From JAOPZW01 sp963851295 (GTDB taxonomy: Bacteria; Actinomycetota; Thermoleophilia; Solirubrobacterales; Solirubrobacteraceae), in the NCBI GenBank assembly GCA_963851295.1, contig CAWKOS010000009.1, positions 186,001 through 250,000 of the forward strand: 64,000 nt of DNA, read 5' to 3'. The notes under the pieces are model-generated. The model worked only from the letters and a program-made list of their open reading frames with translations, was not told the DNA's origin and did no database searches. Every line of letters begins with the position of its first letter. Position 1 is the first letter of the stretch. Of the stretch, positions 16,616 to 26,758 are shown one piece after another. The translations under genes and the position numbers were made by a program.

Positions 16616-16646
16616 GCGAGCGGGCGGCCCAAGGCCGCCCGCTCGC
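16616..16646 (-). terminator. hairpin terminator of hppA
   Basis: A perfect 14-bp inverted repeat, GCGAGCGGGCGGCC at 16616-16629 and its complement at 16633-16646, has a 3-nt loop. It lies 25 bp beyond the hppA stop codon. There is no T-run after it on the minus strand, so it may need a factor or act mainly as a 3'-end stabiliser. Confidence 0.75.
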
Positions 16647-16671
16647 CACAGCGCCGAAGCTCGCCGACCCT

Positions 16672-18711
<2,040 letters not shown>

Positions 18712-18721
18712 GTTCGGAAGT

Positions 18722-18726
18722 CCTCC
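18722..18726 (-). promoter_or_regulatory. ribosome binding site deciding a TTG start for hppA
   Basis: GGAGG on the minus strand lies 10 nt before the TTG at 18711-18709. No comparable sequence precedes the GTG at 18768. This is the main reason for preferring the non-ATG start. Confidence 0.6.
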
Positions 18727-18793
18727 GGCGATGTGATTCGGGTGCGCGTCACGGCCCTCCTGCGGCACGCGGACGCGTGAGCGAACGGCAAAA

Positions 18794-18811
18794 GGCGCCC
18801 GCGAGGGCGCC
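18794..18811 (-). terminator. rho-independent terminator of the t6A/rex/GCS2 operon
   Basis: On the minus strand a 7-bp stem GGCGCCC/GGGCGCC with loop TCGC is followed at once by TTTTGCC (18793-18787). It lies about 75 bp after the stop of the DUF1844-like gene and about 80 bp before the hppA start, so it ends the upstream operon. Confidence 0.75.
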
Positions 18812-18884
18812 GTACCCGCTCAGGGGCGGCGCATCCTATCGAGGTCGGCGGCGGAAACGCCGCACGGTCGGCATCGCGCGCGCC

Positions 18885-19370
18885 TCAGCGCCCCGGAACC
18901 CAGAGCCTCCCGCTGCTCTCGGCCGGGCCTTTGTCCCCGGCGTTGGGCGGCTCGGGCTCCTGGCCCTGCGGCTTGGGCTCCTCGGCCTGCGGCTTGGGCT
19001 CCTGGTCAGCGCTCGGACCCGGCTCGGCCGCGCCGCCCGCCCCGCCCGCGCCGGGCGCTCCCGCCCCCGCCAGCCGCGCGTACTCCATCTGCAGGCGCGA
19101 GACCGCGTCGCGGATCTGGCGCGCGTCGGGGCCCAGGGCCGGCTCGACGAGCGCCTGCAGCGCGCGGACGCCCTCGATCGCCTGGCGCAGCTGGTCGGGG
19201 TCGGCCTCGCCCTCGCTGCCCGGCACGAGCCCGGCGCGCAGGCTCCCCAGGTTGATGAGCGAGAGGACGGTCTGCACGAGGACGTCCTCGACGCGGATCT
19301 GCTTGAGCTGCTCCTCGTAGGCGGCGCGCAGCTCCTCTTCGGTGGGCTGCCTGGGCTGCTGATCGGTCAT
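18885..19370 (-). CDS. DUF1844-like protein with Pro-rich tail
   Basis: 161-residue protein. Residues about 8-100 form a predicted all-helical domain (EELRAAYEEQLKQIRVEDV, then LSLINLGSLRAGLV, and DAVSRLQMEYARLAG) that resembles DUF1844, a small family of unknown function. The rest is a low-complexity tail rich in Gly, Ala, Pro, Gln and Glu with repeated EEPKPQ-like units. The ATG overlaps the stop of the carboxylate-amine ligase upstream (ATGA), so it is translationally coupled to it as the last gene before the terminator. Function unknown. Confidence 0.78.
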   Translation of the reverse strand: MTDQQPRQPTEEELRAAYEEQLKQIRVEDVLVQTVLSLINLGSLRAGLVPGSEGEADPDQLRQAIEGVRALQALVEPALGPDARQIRDAVSRLQMEYARLAGAGAPGAGGAGGAAEPGPSADQEPKPQAEEPKPQGQEPEPPNAGDKGPAESSGRLWVPGR

Positions 19371-20518
19371 GCCGTCTCGGCCTCCTGGACGTAGGTCTGA
19401 CTGGTCTCGCGCACGGCCTCGGCGAAGACCTCCTGCATGCTGGCACCCGCGTCGATCCCGCGCCGCTGACGCTGGGCGCCGTTGAGCGTCGGGAAGCTCG
19501 GCTCGATCCCCAGCTCGGCGCGCACCGGCGCCGTCCACGCGAGCAGCCGCTCGATGGCCGCCGCGGCCGGGAACCGCTCGGCGCGGTCGAGGTCGATGAG
19601 GGTCCCGTCCTGGCCGAAACGGATCGCGCGCCAGAAGTTCTCCTCGACCAGCCGCCGCGGCGGGTCGGCGAAGGGCACGCCCTCGTCGACGTCGCGCAGC
19701 GCCTGCGCCACGCACGCCACGATCAGGCTCGTGAGCGCGTCGGACTCCGCCGCGGTGGTCTGCGCGTCGCAGATGCGCACCTCGACGGTGCCGAAGGTCA
19801 GGTGCGGGCGGATCGACCACCACACCTGCGTGTACTCGACGATCGACTCGGTGGCGATGAGGAACTGCAGGTAGTCGCGGAACGCCGCCCACGAGCCGAA
19901 GGCGTCGGGGATCCCGCAGCGCGGGAAGCTCTTGGTGAAGGCCTGCGACCGTGCCGAGTGCAGGCCGCTGTCGCGGGCGTCGAGGTAGGGCGAGTTGGCG
20001 CTGATGCACAGCAGCAGCGGCAGGACCGGGCGCAGGCGGTCGCACGCGCGCACGGCGCGGTCGAGGTCGCGGGCCCCCACGTGGACGTGCAGGGAGAAGG
20101 TGTTGTTGCGCCGCGCCACGTACCGCAGGCCGTCGACCACGCGGTGGTAGTGCTCGGTGTCGATGTTGCGCTGCTCGCGGTAGTCGGCCCAGGGATGGGT
20201 CCCCGTGGCGCCGAGCGCGATCCCGCGCGCCTCGGCCAGGCCGAAGAGCCGGCTGCGCGCGTCGCGCTGGCGGCGCAGCGCGTCGTGGACGTCCTCGCCG
20301 CGGCCCGAGCGGATCTCGATCTCGCTGGAGATGAGCTCGCCCGCGATCGCATAGGAGAGCACGGGGTCCTCGGCGGCCGCGAGGTCGCGCAGCTCCTCGA
20401 AGCGCGGCACGAGGTCGAGCGAGGCGGCGTCGAGGATGGCGAACTCCTCCTCGATGCCGACGGTCGCGTCGGCCGAGGTGGCGAAGAGCTCCTCCGCTGC
20501 GGCGAGGTCGATGGCCAC
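19367..20518 (-). CDS. YbdK-type carboxylate-amine ligase (glutamate-cysteine ligase family 2)
   Basis: 383-residue ATP-grasp-like ligase of the GCS2/YbdK family. The diagnostic N-terminal ATVGIEEEFAILD is near residue 20. Further conserved parts are FSLHVHVG near residue 140, ISANSPYLDARDSGLHSARS near residue 170, and FGTVEVRICDAQTT near residue 240. Members join Glu with Cys or related amines; which amine is used here cannot be told from the sequence, and EgtA of ergothioneine synthesis is a relative. It starts 11 bp after rex and overlaps the DUF1844-like gene. The same transcript encodes Rex and a glutaredoxin, which would fit thiol redox metabolism. Confidence 0.88.
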   Translation of the reverse strand: MAIDLAAAEELFATSADATVGIEEEFAILDAASLDLVPRFEELRDLAAAEDPVLSYAIAGELISSEIEIRSGRGEDVHDALRRQRDARSRLFGLAEARGIALGATGTHPWADYREQRNIDTEHYHRVVDGLRYVARRNNTFSLHVHVGARDLDRAVRACDRLRPVLPLLLCISANSPYLDARDSGLHSARSQAFTKSFPRCGIPDAFGSWAAFRDYLQFLIATESIVEYTQVWWSIRPHLTFGTVEVRICDAQTTAAESDALTSLIVACVAQALRDVDEGVPFADPPRRLVEENFWRAIRFGQDGTLIDLDRAERFPAAAAIERLLAWTAPVRAELGIEPSFPTLNGAQRQRRGIDAGASMQEVFAEAVRETSQTYVQEAETA

Positions 20519-20529
20519 GGGCCTTCAGG

Positions 20530-21204
20530 TCAGGTCAGATAGAAGTACAGCGCGTAGAGGAGGTCCACGGCGGGGCTCGACGTGTGGACGGTGACCTCGG
20601 GCGGGACCTGCAGGAGGGCCTCGGAGTAGTTGAAGATGATCTTCACGCCGGCGTCGACGAGGTCGTCGGCCAGCGACTGCGCCGCGGCGTTGGGCACCGC
20701 GAGCACGCCGACGACGATGTCCTCCTCCTCGACGACCTGCTTGAGGTCGCGGACGTGGCGCACCGCCTGGTTGCCGACCGAGTGGCCGACCTTGCGCGGA
20801 TCGGCGTCGAAGATGGCCACGACGCGGAAGCCGTGGTCGGCGAAGATGTCCGAGCTGGCGATCGCCCGGCCGAGGTGGCCGGCGCCGAAGAGCGCGATGT
20901 TGTGCTGGCCCGCGGTGCGCAGGATCTTGCGGATCTGCGAGACCAGCGAGTCAACGTTGTAGCCCACCCCGCGCTTGCCGAACTTGCCGAAGCCCGACAG
21001 GTCGCGTCGGATCTGCGTCGAGTTGACGTGCGTGTAGTCGCTGAGCTCCTGGGAGGAGATCGTCTCCTTGCCCATCTTCTTGGCCTGTGTCAGGACCTGG
21101 AGGTAGCGCGACAGGCGCGCGGCGACGCCCAGCGAGAGGCGCTCCGGCATCGGAGCGCTGTCCCCTGGGTCGGCCGCATGGTGGATGGCGTCGCCGACGC
21201 TCAT
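20530..21204 (-). CDS. rex: redox-sensing transcriptional repressor Rex
   Basis: 224-residue Rex. The winged-helix DNA-binding domain (about residues 20-90) includes LSRYLQVLTQAKKMGKETIS and NSTQIRRDLSGFGKFG. The NAD(H)-binding Rossmann domain follows with ALFGAGHLGRAIASSDIF and AIFDADPRKVG. The C-terminal domain-swapped helix is visible as SSPAVDLLYALYFYLT. Rex senses the NADH/NAD+ ratio and represses respiratory and fermentative genes. A 20-residue N-terminal extension precedes the usual start; the ATG at 21204 overlaps the stop of the glutaredoxin gene, and a second Met at residue 19 is possible. No clear Rex operator was found in the window. Confidence 0.95.
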   Translation of the reverse strand: MSVGDAIHHAADPGDSAPMPERLSLGVAARLSRYLQVLTQAKKMGKETISSQELSDYTHVNSTQIRRDLSGFGKFGKRGVGYNVDSLVSQIRKILRTAGQHNIALFGAGHLGRAIASSDIFADHGFRVVAIFDADPRKVGHSVGNQAVRHVRDLKQVVEEEDIVVGVLAVPNAAAQSLADDLVDAGVKIIFNYSEALLQVPPEVTVHTSSPAVDLLYALYFYLT

Positions 21205-21437
21205 GCCCGTCGCACTCTAGCGGCGAGCCGCGCGCGCAGGTCGGACTCGTCCACGAAGAAGTCGTACAGCTCCTCGTCGTCGAGCGCGACGACCGGGATC
21301 CGCTCCAGATACCGGGCCAGCAGGCGGTCGTCGGACTCGATGTCGACCTCCTCGAAGGCGTGGCCGACGCGCACGAGCACCGCGCGCGCCTCGTCGCACA
21401 GATGACAGCCCGCCCGCCCGTAGAGGACGAGGCTCAC
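21201..21437 (-). CDS. glutaredoxin-like protein
   Basis: 78-residue single thioredoxin-fold protein with the redox motif CHLC close to the N-terminus (VLYGRAGCHLCDEA) and the cis-Pro region RIPVVALDDEELYDFFV. This matches short glutaredoxin/NrdH-like proteins often encoded near Rex and t6A genes. The GTG start overlaps the tsaD stop, and its own stop overlaps the rex start, so it is translated in the middle of the operon. Thiol-disulphide exchange is the expected activity; the electron donor is unknown. Confidence 0.85.
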   Translation of the reverse strand: MSLVLYGRAGCHLCDEARAVLVRVGHAFEEVDIESDDRLLARYLERIPVVALDDEELYDFFVDESDLRARLAARVRRA

Positions 21438-22408
21438 AGGCCGCGTTGCCCGCTGGCGTAGGCGTCGAGGCCGCCGAACTCGCGCAGGGGCGCCACCCAG
21501 CGCGCCGCCGAGCCGATCATCGCGGCGTTGTCGGTGCACAGCACGCGCGGCGGGACGTGGAGCTCGACGCCCAGCCCCGCCATCCGCTCGCGCAGCGGCC
21601 CGTTGGCCGCCACCCCGCCGCCGACGGCCAGGCGCGTCAGGCCCGTGGCCTGCAGGCCACGCTCGACGCGCAGCGCGAGCGCCTCGACGATCGCGTGCTG
21701 GTAGGAGGCCGCCAGGTCCGCGCGCCGCGCCCGCGCCTCGTCGCCGAGGTCGCGGACCTTGTAGAGCAGCGCCGTCTTGAGCCCCGCGAAGGAGAAGTCC
21801 AGGCCCGCGACGCCCGCGGCGATCGGGAAGGCGAAGGCCGTCGGGTCGCCCTCCGCGGCCAGGCGCTCGAGCGCGGGCCCGCCGGGATAGGGCAGGTCGA
21901 GCAGGCGCGCGCCCTTGTCGAAGGCCTCGCCCGCGGCATCGTCGAGCGTGCGCCCGAGCACCTCGTAGCCGGCGTGCTCCTCGACGCGCGCGAGGAAGGT
22001 GTGGCCGCCGGAGGCGACCAGGCACAGGAAGGGCGGCTCGAAGGACTCCTCGAGGAAGTTGGCCGCGACGTGCCCCTGCAGGTGGTCGACCGGGGCCAGC
22101 GGCAGGCCGCGCCCGGCGGCCAGGCCCTTGGCGGTCGCGACGCCGACGAGCAGCGCGCCGACGAGGCCGGGGCCCTGCGTGACCGCGACGAGCTCGACGT
22201 CGTCGAGGCCGATCCGCGCGGTGGCCAGCGCGTCGTCGACGACGTCGTTGATCAGCGCCAGGTGGTGGCGGGCGGCGACCTCGGGCACGACGCCGCCGTA
22301 GCGGTCGTGGACGCCCTGCGAGGAGATGACGTTCGAGCGGATGGCGCCGTCCGCGGTGACGACCGCCGCGCAGGTGTCGTCGCAGCTCGTCTCGATGGCG
22401 AGGATCAC
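21434..22408 (-). CDS. tsaD: tRNA N6-threonylcarbamoyladenosine synthase subunit TsaD
   Basis: 324-residue TsaD (Gcp/Kae1 family), which transfers the threonylcarbamoyl group onto A37 of ANN-decoding tRNAs. Visible features are the start VILAIETSCDDTCAAVV, the SQGVHDRYGGVVPEVAARHH segment with metal-binding His, GPGLVGALLVG, VASGGHTFLARV, and the late CTDNAAMIGSAA with the metal Asp. I chose the GTG at 22408, five bases after the rimI stop; the longer frame would overlap rimI and add an atypical leader. It is encoded with tsaE and tsaB, so the whole t6A transfer complex except TsaC is in this operon. Confidence 0.95.
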   Translation of the reverse strand: MILAIETSCDDTCAAVVTADGAIRSNVISSQGVHDRYGGVVPEVAARHHLALINDVVDDALATARIGLDDVELVAVTQGPGLVGALLVGVATAKGLAAGRGLPLAPVDHLQGHVAANFLEESFEPPFLCLVASGGHTFLARVEEHAGYEVLGRTLDDAAGEAFDKGARLLDLPYPGGPALERLAAEGDPTAFAFPIAAGVAGLDFSFAGLKTALLYKVRDLGDEARARRADLAASYQHAIVEALALRVERGLQATGLTRLAVGGGVAANGPLRERMAGLGVELHVPPRVLCTDNAAMIGSAARWVAPLREFGGLDAYASGQRGL

Positions 22409-22413
22409 GGCGG

Positions 22414-22908
22414 CTAGCGGACGGGCCCCGCGTTGGGGATGTCCTCGAGCGAGCCGTTGAGCGTCGCCCGCGTGCGCCACATGATGAGCGCGTCCTCGCC
22501 GTTGTCCTGGTAGTAGCGCCGGCGCATGCCCGCGGCGCGGAAGCCGAAGCGCTCGTAGAGCGAGATCGCCGCGGCGTTGGAGGTGCGCACCTCGAGCGTG
22601 AAGCGGGCGTCCTCGTCGCCCACGCGCTCCAGCAGCTCGTCCAGCAGCGTCGTGGCGACGCCCATGCGCCGGCCGTCGGGGTCGACGGCGATGTTCATCA
22701 CGTGCCAGACCGTGTCATAGCGCGAGCAGATCAGGTAGCCGACGAGGCTCCCGTCGCGGCGCGCCGCCAGGCAGACGCCGCCCGGCTTGGAGAGCTCGAG
22801 GACGAACATGGCCAGCGACCACGGGGTCGGGAAGGCGCGGCGCTCGATCGCGATGACCTGCGGGAGGTCGGCGTAGGTCAGGCGGCGGATTTCGAGCGGG
22901 GCGGTCAT
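22414..22908 (-). CDS. rimI: ribosomal-protein-S18-alanine N-acetyltransferase
   Basis: 164-residue GNAT protein of the RimI family, which acetylates the N-terminal Ala of ribosomal protein S18 and in some bacteria other proteins. It shows RRAFPTPWS near residue 22, the acetyl-CoA loop VDPDGRRMGVATTLLDELL near residue 78, and EVRTSNAAAISLYERFGF near residue 108. The ATG overlaps the tsaB stop. The tsaB-rimI-tsaD order is the common actinobacterial arrangement and strengthens the assignment. Confidence 0.92.
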   Translation of the reverse strand: MTAPLEIRRLTYADLPQVIAIERRAFPTPWSLAMFVLELSKPGGVCLAARRDGSLVGYLICSRYDTVWHVMNIAVDPDGRRMGVATTLLDELLERVGDEDARFTLEVRTSNAAAISLYERFGFRAAGMRRRYYQDNGEDALIMWRTRATLNGSLEDIPNAGPVR

Positions 22909-23567
22909 CGGCGGGGCACGGCGTCGGGTGCGCGCACGTAGTCCGGCAGGAGGGCGTCGCGGTCGACGGGAGGCGCCTCCGTGGCGAGCCGGCACACTGC
23001 GAGTGCGCTGACACCGTGCAGGCTGGAGGCGTCTTCCGGGACCTCGGCCGCCGGCTCGAGCCGGTCTCGAAATCGTATCGCCCCGTCCCCCACCGCCAGC
23101 CACGGCGCGCGGGCCGGATCGGCCAGCGCCGCGAGCCCCTCAGGGGCGACGGCCACGGGCGCCGCGAGCCGCTCGCCGGCCCGGTAGGCGGCGGCGAACG
23201 CCTCGCCCCGGCGGGCGTCGAGGACGGCGAGGACGGCCCGGTCGCCGCCGGCGGCGGCGGCGAGCGCCTCGAGCGTCGAGACCGCCGCGAGCTCGGCGCC
23301 CGTCGCCTGGGCGAGCGCGCGCGCGGTCGCGACCCCGATCCGCAGGCCCGTGAACGTCCCGGGCCCGACGCCGACGCCGATCCGGCGCACGTCGGCGAAG
23401 CCGGCCCCGACGGCCTCCAGCGCCCGGCGGGCCAGCGGCAGGAGCTGGGCCGCGTGGCCGGGGCGCTCGCCGGGGGCGGGCTCGTGGCGCAGCTCGACGC
23501 CCTCGCCGCCGTCGGGCAGCACGGCCACCGCCGTGGCCGGCGTCGCGGTGTCCAGGCCGAGGATCAC
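22905..23567 (-). CDS. tsaB: t6A dimerisation subunit TsaB
   Basis: 220-residue TsaB, a TsaD paralogue that has lost catalysis and scaffolds the TsaD-TsaE complex. It begins ILGLDTATPATAVAVL and has the family's IGVGVGPGTFTGLRIGVATARALA near residue 65 and AVLDARRGEAFAAAY near residue 115. The start is a GTG overlapping the tsaE stop (GTGA), and the gene overlaps rimI downstream. Confidence 0.93.
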   Translation of the reverse strand: MILGLDTATPATAVAVLPDGGEGVELRHEPAPGERPGHAAQLLPLARRALEAVGAGFADVRRIGVGVGPGTFTGLRIGVATARALAQATGAELAAVSTLEALAAAAGGDRAVLAVLDARRGEAFAAAYRAGERLAAPVAVAPEGLAALADPARAPWLAVGDGAIRFRDRLEPAAEVPEDASSLHGVSALAVCRLATEAPPVDRDALLPDYVRAPDAVPRR

Positions 23568-23995
23568 GACTCGATGATGACGCGCCGGCGATCGCCGCCG
23601 AGGTGCTCGAGGCGCACGCGGGCCGCCACGCGCAGGTCACCGAGGTCGCCGTGGGCCTGCTCGGGCCACTCGACGAAGGCGATCCGGTCGCCGGCGAGCT
23701 CGTCGGCGAGCAGGTCGGGCTCCTCGCCGCCGAGGCCGTCCAGGCGGAAGAGGTCGAGGTGGCTGACAGGCACGCGGCCGTCCTCGTAGCGGCGCGCGAT
23801 CGTGAAGGTCGGGCTCGTGACCGGCACCCCGACGCCGAGGGCGCGCGCCGCGCCGCGCACGAAGGTCGTCTTGCCGGCGCCGAGCTCTCCGGAGACCAGG
23901 ACGACGTCGCCGGGCGTCAGCGTCGCGGCCAGGCGCGCGGCGACGGCCTCGGTCTCGGCCGCCGACGCGGTCTCAGTCGCGGCCATGGGCGCCAC
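23564..23995 (-). CDS. tsaE: t6A ATPase subunit TsaE
   Basis: 143-residue P-loop ATPase required for t6A formation. Walker A is GELGAGKTTFVRGAARALG near residue 38, followed by the family-specific VTSPTFTIARRYEDG and HLDLFRLDG, and a Walker B-like IAFVEWPEQ. The start is an ATG at 23995 (or 23986); either way the first codons overlap the 3' end of the upstream LPxTG-like gene by 14-23 bp. Confidence 0.93.
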   Translation of the reverse strand: MAPMAATETASAAETEAVAARLAATLTPGDVVLVSGELGAGKTTFVRGAARALGVGVPVTSPTFTIARRYEDGRVPVSHLDLFRLDGLGGEEPDLLADELAGDRIAFVEWPEQAHGDLGDLRVAARVRLEHLGGDRRRVIIES

Positions 23996-24344
23996 GGCGG
24001 CGCAGCAGCGCCAGCCCCACCGCGACGAGCGCCAGGCCGGCCAGCGCCACGGGGAGCACGTCGAAGCCGGTACGCGGCAGCTCGCTCGGCGCGCTCGTGG
24101 TCGCCGGCGCCGGGGTCGCGGCGGGCGCGCTCGGCTGCTGCGCCGTGGTCTGCGGCGCGGCCTGCTGCGACGGTGCGGTCTGCGTCTGCGTGGGCTTGGG
24201 ACTGGACTTGGGCGGCGTCGTCTGGCCCGCGAAGGGATCGCTGTACTGCTCGTCGCCCGCGCCGTTCTGCGCGTGGGCGGCCGCGGGAGCGAGCGCGAAG
24301 GCGAGGCTCACTGCGAGGGCGGCGATGCGGCGTGGGGCAGGCAC
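23973..24344 (-). CDS. secreted Pro/Gln-rich protein with LPxTG-like C-terminus
   Basis: 123-residue exported protein. A signal peptide (about residues 1-25, hydrophobic AALAVSLAFALAPAAA with AHA cleavage site) is followed by a disordered region rich in Pro, Gln, Thr and Ala. The C-terminus has LPRTG, a hydrophobic helix (VLPVALAGLALVAVGLALL) and RRR, the full layout of a sortase substrate. No sortase is encoded in this window. The GTG at 24344 is chosen because the signal peptide starts right after it. It is the first gene of the t6A/rex operon, divergent from the glycosyltransferase gene 28 bp away. Function unknown. Confidence 0.75.
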   Translation of the reverse strand: MPAPRRIAALAVSLAFALAPAAAHAQNGAGDEQYSDPFAGQTTPPKSSPKPTQTQTAPSQQAAPQTTAQQPSAPAATPAPATTSAPSELPRTGFDVLPVALAGLALVAVGLALLRRRGAHGRD

Positions 24345-24372
24345 GCCGCGCGATGGTAGCGTCGCGCTCCGC

Positions 24373-26758
24373 GTGAGCGTGCCGCGCCACATCCTGGTCC
24401 TCACGGACCGCGACTGGACCCATCCCGAGGCCGGGGGCACCGGGACGGTGCTCTACGGCCAGATCACCCGCTGGCTGGCGTGGGGCCATCGCGTGACCGT
24501 CGTCGCCGGCTCCTACCCGGGCGCCGAGCGCGTCTCGCGGCCCCACGAGCGCCTCGAGGTCCACCGCATGGGGACCCGTTTGACGGTCTTCCCGCGCGCG
24601 GCCTGGGCCACCTTCCGGGGCCTCGGGGAGGACGCCGACGTCGTCCTCGAGGTCTGCAACGGGATCGCCTTCTTCACCTCGCTGTGGCGCTGGATGCGCA
24701 AGCCGCGCGTGCTGCTCGTCTTCCACGTCCACCAGGAGCACTACGTCACCGAGCTCGGCCTGCGCGGGCGGATCGCCGCCCTCGCGCTCGAGCGCCTGCC
24801 GCTGCGCGTGCTCTATCCGGGCGTCCCGGTGCTGACGATTCTCGCAGTCCTCGCGCGAGGACCTCGTCGCCATGGGTGTCGACCGCGCGCGGATCCACGT
24901 CGTCTACTGCGGCATGGACGTCGGCTCGCTCGCGCCCGGGCCCAAGGCGCCCGATCCGGCGCTGATCTACCTCGGGCGCCTGAAGCAGTACAAGCGCATC
25001 GAGCTCCTCTTCGACGTCCTCGACGCGATCCCCGAGGCCCACCTCGACATCGCCGGCGACGGCGACCACCGCGCCGCCCTGGAGGCCGAGGTGGCGCGCC
25101 GGGCGGTCGGCGGGCGCGTGACCTTCCACGGCCACGTCGATGAGGCGACGAAGGCGGGGCTGCTCGCGCAGGCGTGGGTCGCCCTGACCGCGTCGTCGGC
25201 CGAGGGCTGGTGCCTGACCGTCTTCGAGGCCGGCGCGTGCGGGACGCCGACCGCGGCGCTGCGCGTCGGCGGGCTCGGCGAGGCGATCGTCGACGGCCAC
25301 ACCGGCGTGCTGGCCGACACCCCGGCCGAGCTCGTGAGCGGCGTGCGCGAGCTGGTCGCCGACCCGGCGCGCCGCGCCGCCATGGGCGAGGAGGCGATGG
25401 CGCGCGCGCATTCGTTCACATGGGAGTCGAGCGCCGCGGGAACGCTGAACGTCATGGAAGGCGCGATCAAGGCCGGCCTTCCGGGCCTGCGGGCGGCCTT
25501 CGCCCGCTCGGAGTCGGGCAAGGCCGCGGGGCTGGCGGCGGCGACGCTGGGCAACAACGCGATCCAGCTGCTCTTCACGGTCGTCTTCACGCGCCTGCTC
25601 GGCCAGAGCGGCTACGGCACGCTGGCCGCGCTCATCTCCGCCTTCCTGATCCTGCTCGTCGCCGGGCAGTCGGTGCAGCTCGCCGCGGCGCGCGAGGCGG
25701 CCCTGGACCGGCTCGGTCATCCGGAGGTGCTGCGCGCCACGCTGCACGCGTGGACCCAGCGGCTGCTCGTCGCGCTGGTGGCGGTGACGGCGGCGTCGAT
25801 CCTGCTGCGCGAGCAGCTGGCGCTGCTCATCGGCGTCGACGACGTGCCGTGGGCGGCCGCCGCGATCCCGCCCACCGGCGTGCTGTGGATGCTGCTCTCG
25901 CTGCAGCGCGGGGCGCTGCAGGGCCTGCGCGCCTACCGCCCCGTGGGGGTCTCGATCGTCGTCGAGGCGGCGGGGCGCCTGGTCTTCGGCCTGCTGCTCG
26001 TCGGCGTCGGCCTCAGCGTCACGGGGGCGCTGCTGGGCACGCCGCTGGCCTTCGTCGTCGTCATCGTCCTGCTCGAGCGCGAGCTGCAGCGCGCCGTCGG
26101 GCCGGTGGCTCCCGTCAAGGGGCCGCTGCGAACGCTGCGCTCGCTGATCGGCGACGGATGGGTGCCGATCGTCGGCCTCTTCCTGCTCGCCTCGCTGCAG
26201 AACATCGACGTGATCGTGGCCAAGCACACGCTCGGCGGCGACGAGGCGGGCTCCTACGCGGCGGCCGCGGTCGCGGCCAAGGCGGTGGTGTGGGTGGCGA
26301 TCGGGATCGGCCTGCACCTGCTGCCCGAGGCGACGCGTCGCGCCGCGGCGGGCCTGGATCCGCGGCCGGTGCTCCTGCGCGCCCTGGGGATCCTCGCCAT
26401 CGTCGCCGCGCCGGCGATGCTCGTCTTCCTCGTGGCGCCCGAGCTGCTGCTGCGCCTCGCCTTCGGCCCGGGCTTCACCGACGCCGCCGACGCCCTGCCG
26501 CTCCTCGGCGCCGCCATGACCCTGCTCGCGGTCGCCTACCTCACGGTCCAGTACATGATCGCCCTGGGCGAGACGCGCTTCCTGTGGGTGCTCGGCGTGG
26601 TGGCGATCGCCGAGCCCTTCCTGCTCACCGCCGGTGACGCGGGCATCGTCGCCTTCGCGGCGATCGTCTTCGGCGTGCAGTGCGTGGCCGCCTCGGCCGT
26701 CCTGGCCTTCGGGCTGACCGCCCGCAGGCGGCGGCGCCGGGCGGCGTCGGTGGCGTGA
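24373..26758 (+). pseudogene. GT4 glycosyltransferase fused to a Wzx-like flippase, 1-nt frameshift
   Basis: One gene in two frames. From the GTG at 24373 a GT-B glycosyltransferase N-terminus is read (ILVLTDRDWTHPEAGGTGT, later VLEVCNGIAFF) up to PVLTI at 24840. The expected SQSSREDLVAMGVDR follows in the next frame from 24842, so one extra T in ATTCTCG (expected ATCTCG) explains the break. The second part gives the GT4 C-terminus (IYLGRLKQYKRIELL, then SSAEGWCLTVFEAGACGTP) and, without a stop, a flippase domain of about 420 residues with 12 or more helices (LGNNAIQLLFTVVFTRLLG). Repaired length is about 794 residues. The enzyme would add a sugar to a lipid carrier while the flippase moves it across the membrane. 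It may be a true pseudogene or an assembly error; the frame from 24872 alone would still encode the flippase. Confidence 0.75.

Larger units (their letters stand above)
16162..16671. other. 510-bp intergenic region with palindromic repeats and a terminator
   Basis: No convincing gene is present; short open frames here have no family resemblance and run through the palindromes. The region contains two tandem 49-bp nested palindromes (16341 and 16401), a 17-nt motif shared with 60051, and a strong hairpin terminator for hppA (16616-16646). The part nearest 16161 should hold the promoter of the acyl-CoA ligase; a TTGACC on the minus strand near 16195 is a possible -35, but I see no clear -10. 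Confidence 0.6.

Noticed and set aside
20519..24372. Search for a Rex operator (TTGTGAA-type palindrome) near rex, hppA and neighbouring operons
   Set aside because: No convincing match was seen by eye in the intergenic regions; absence by eye is not proof.
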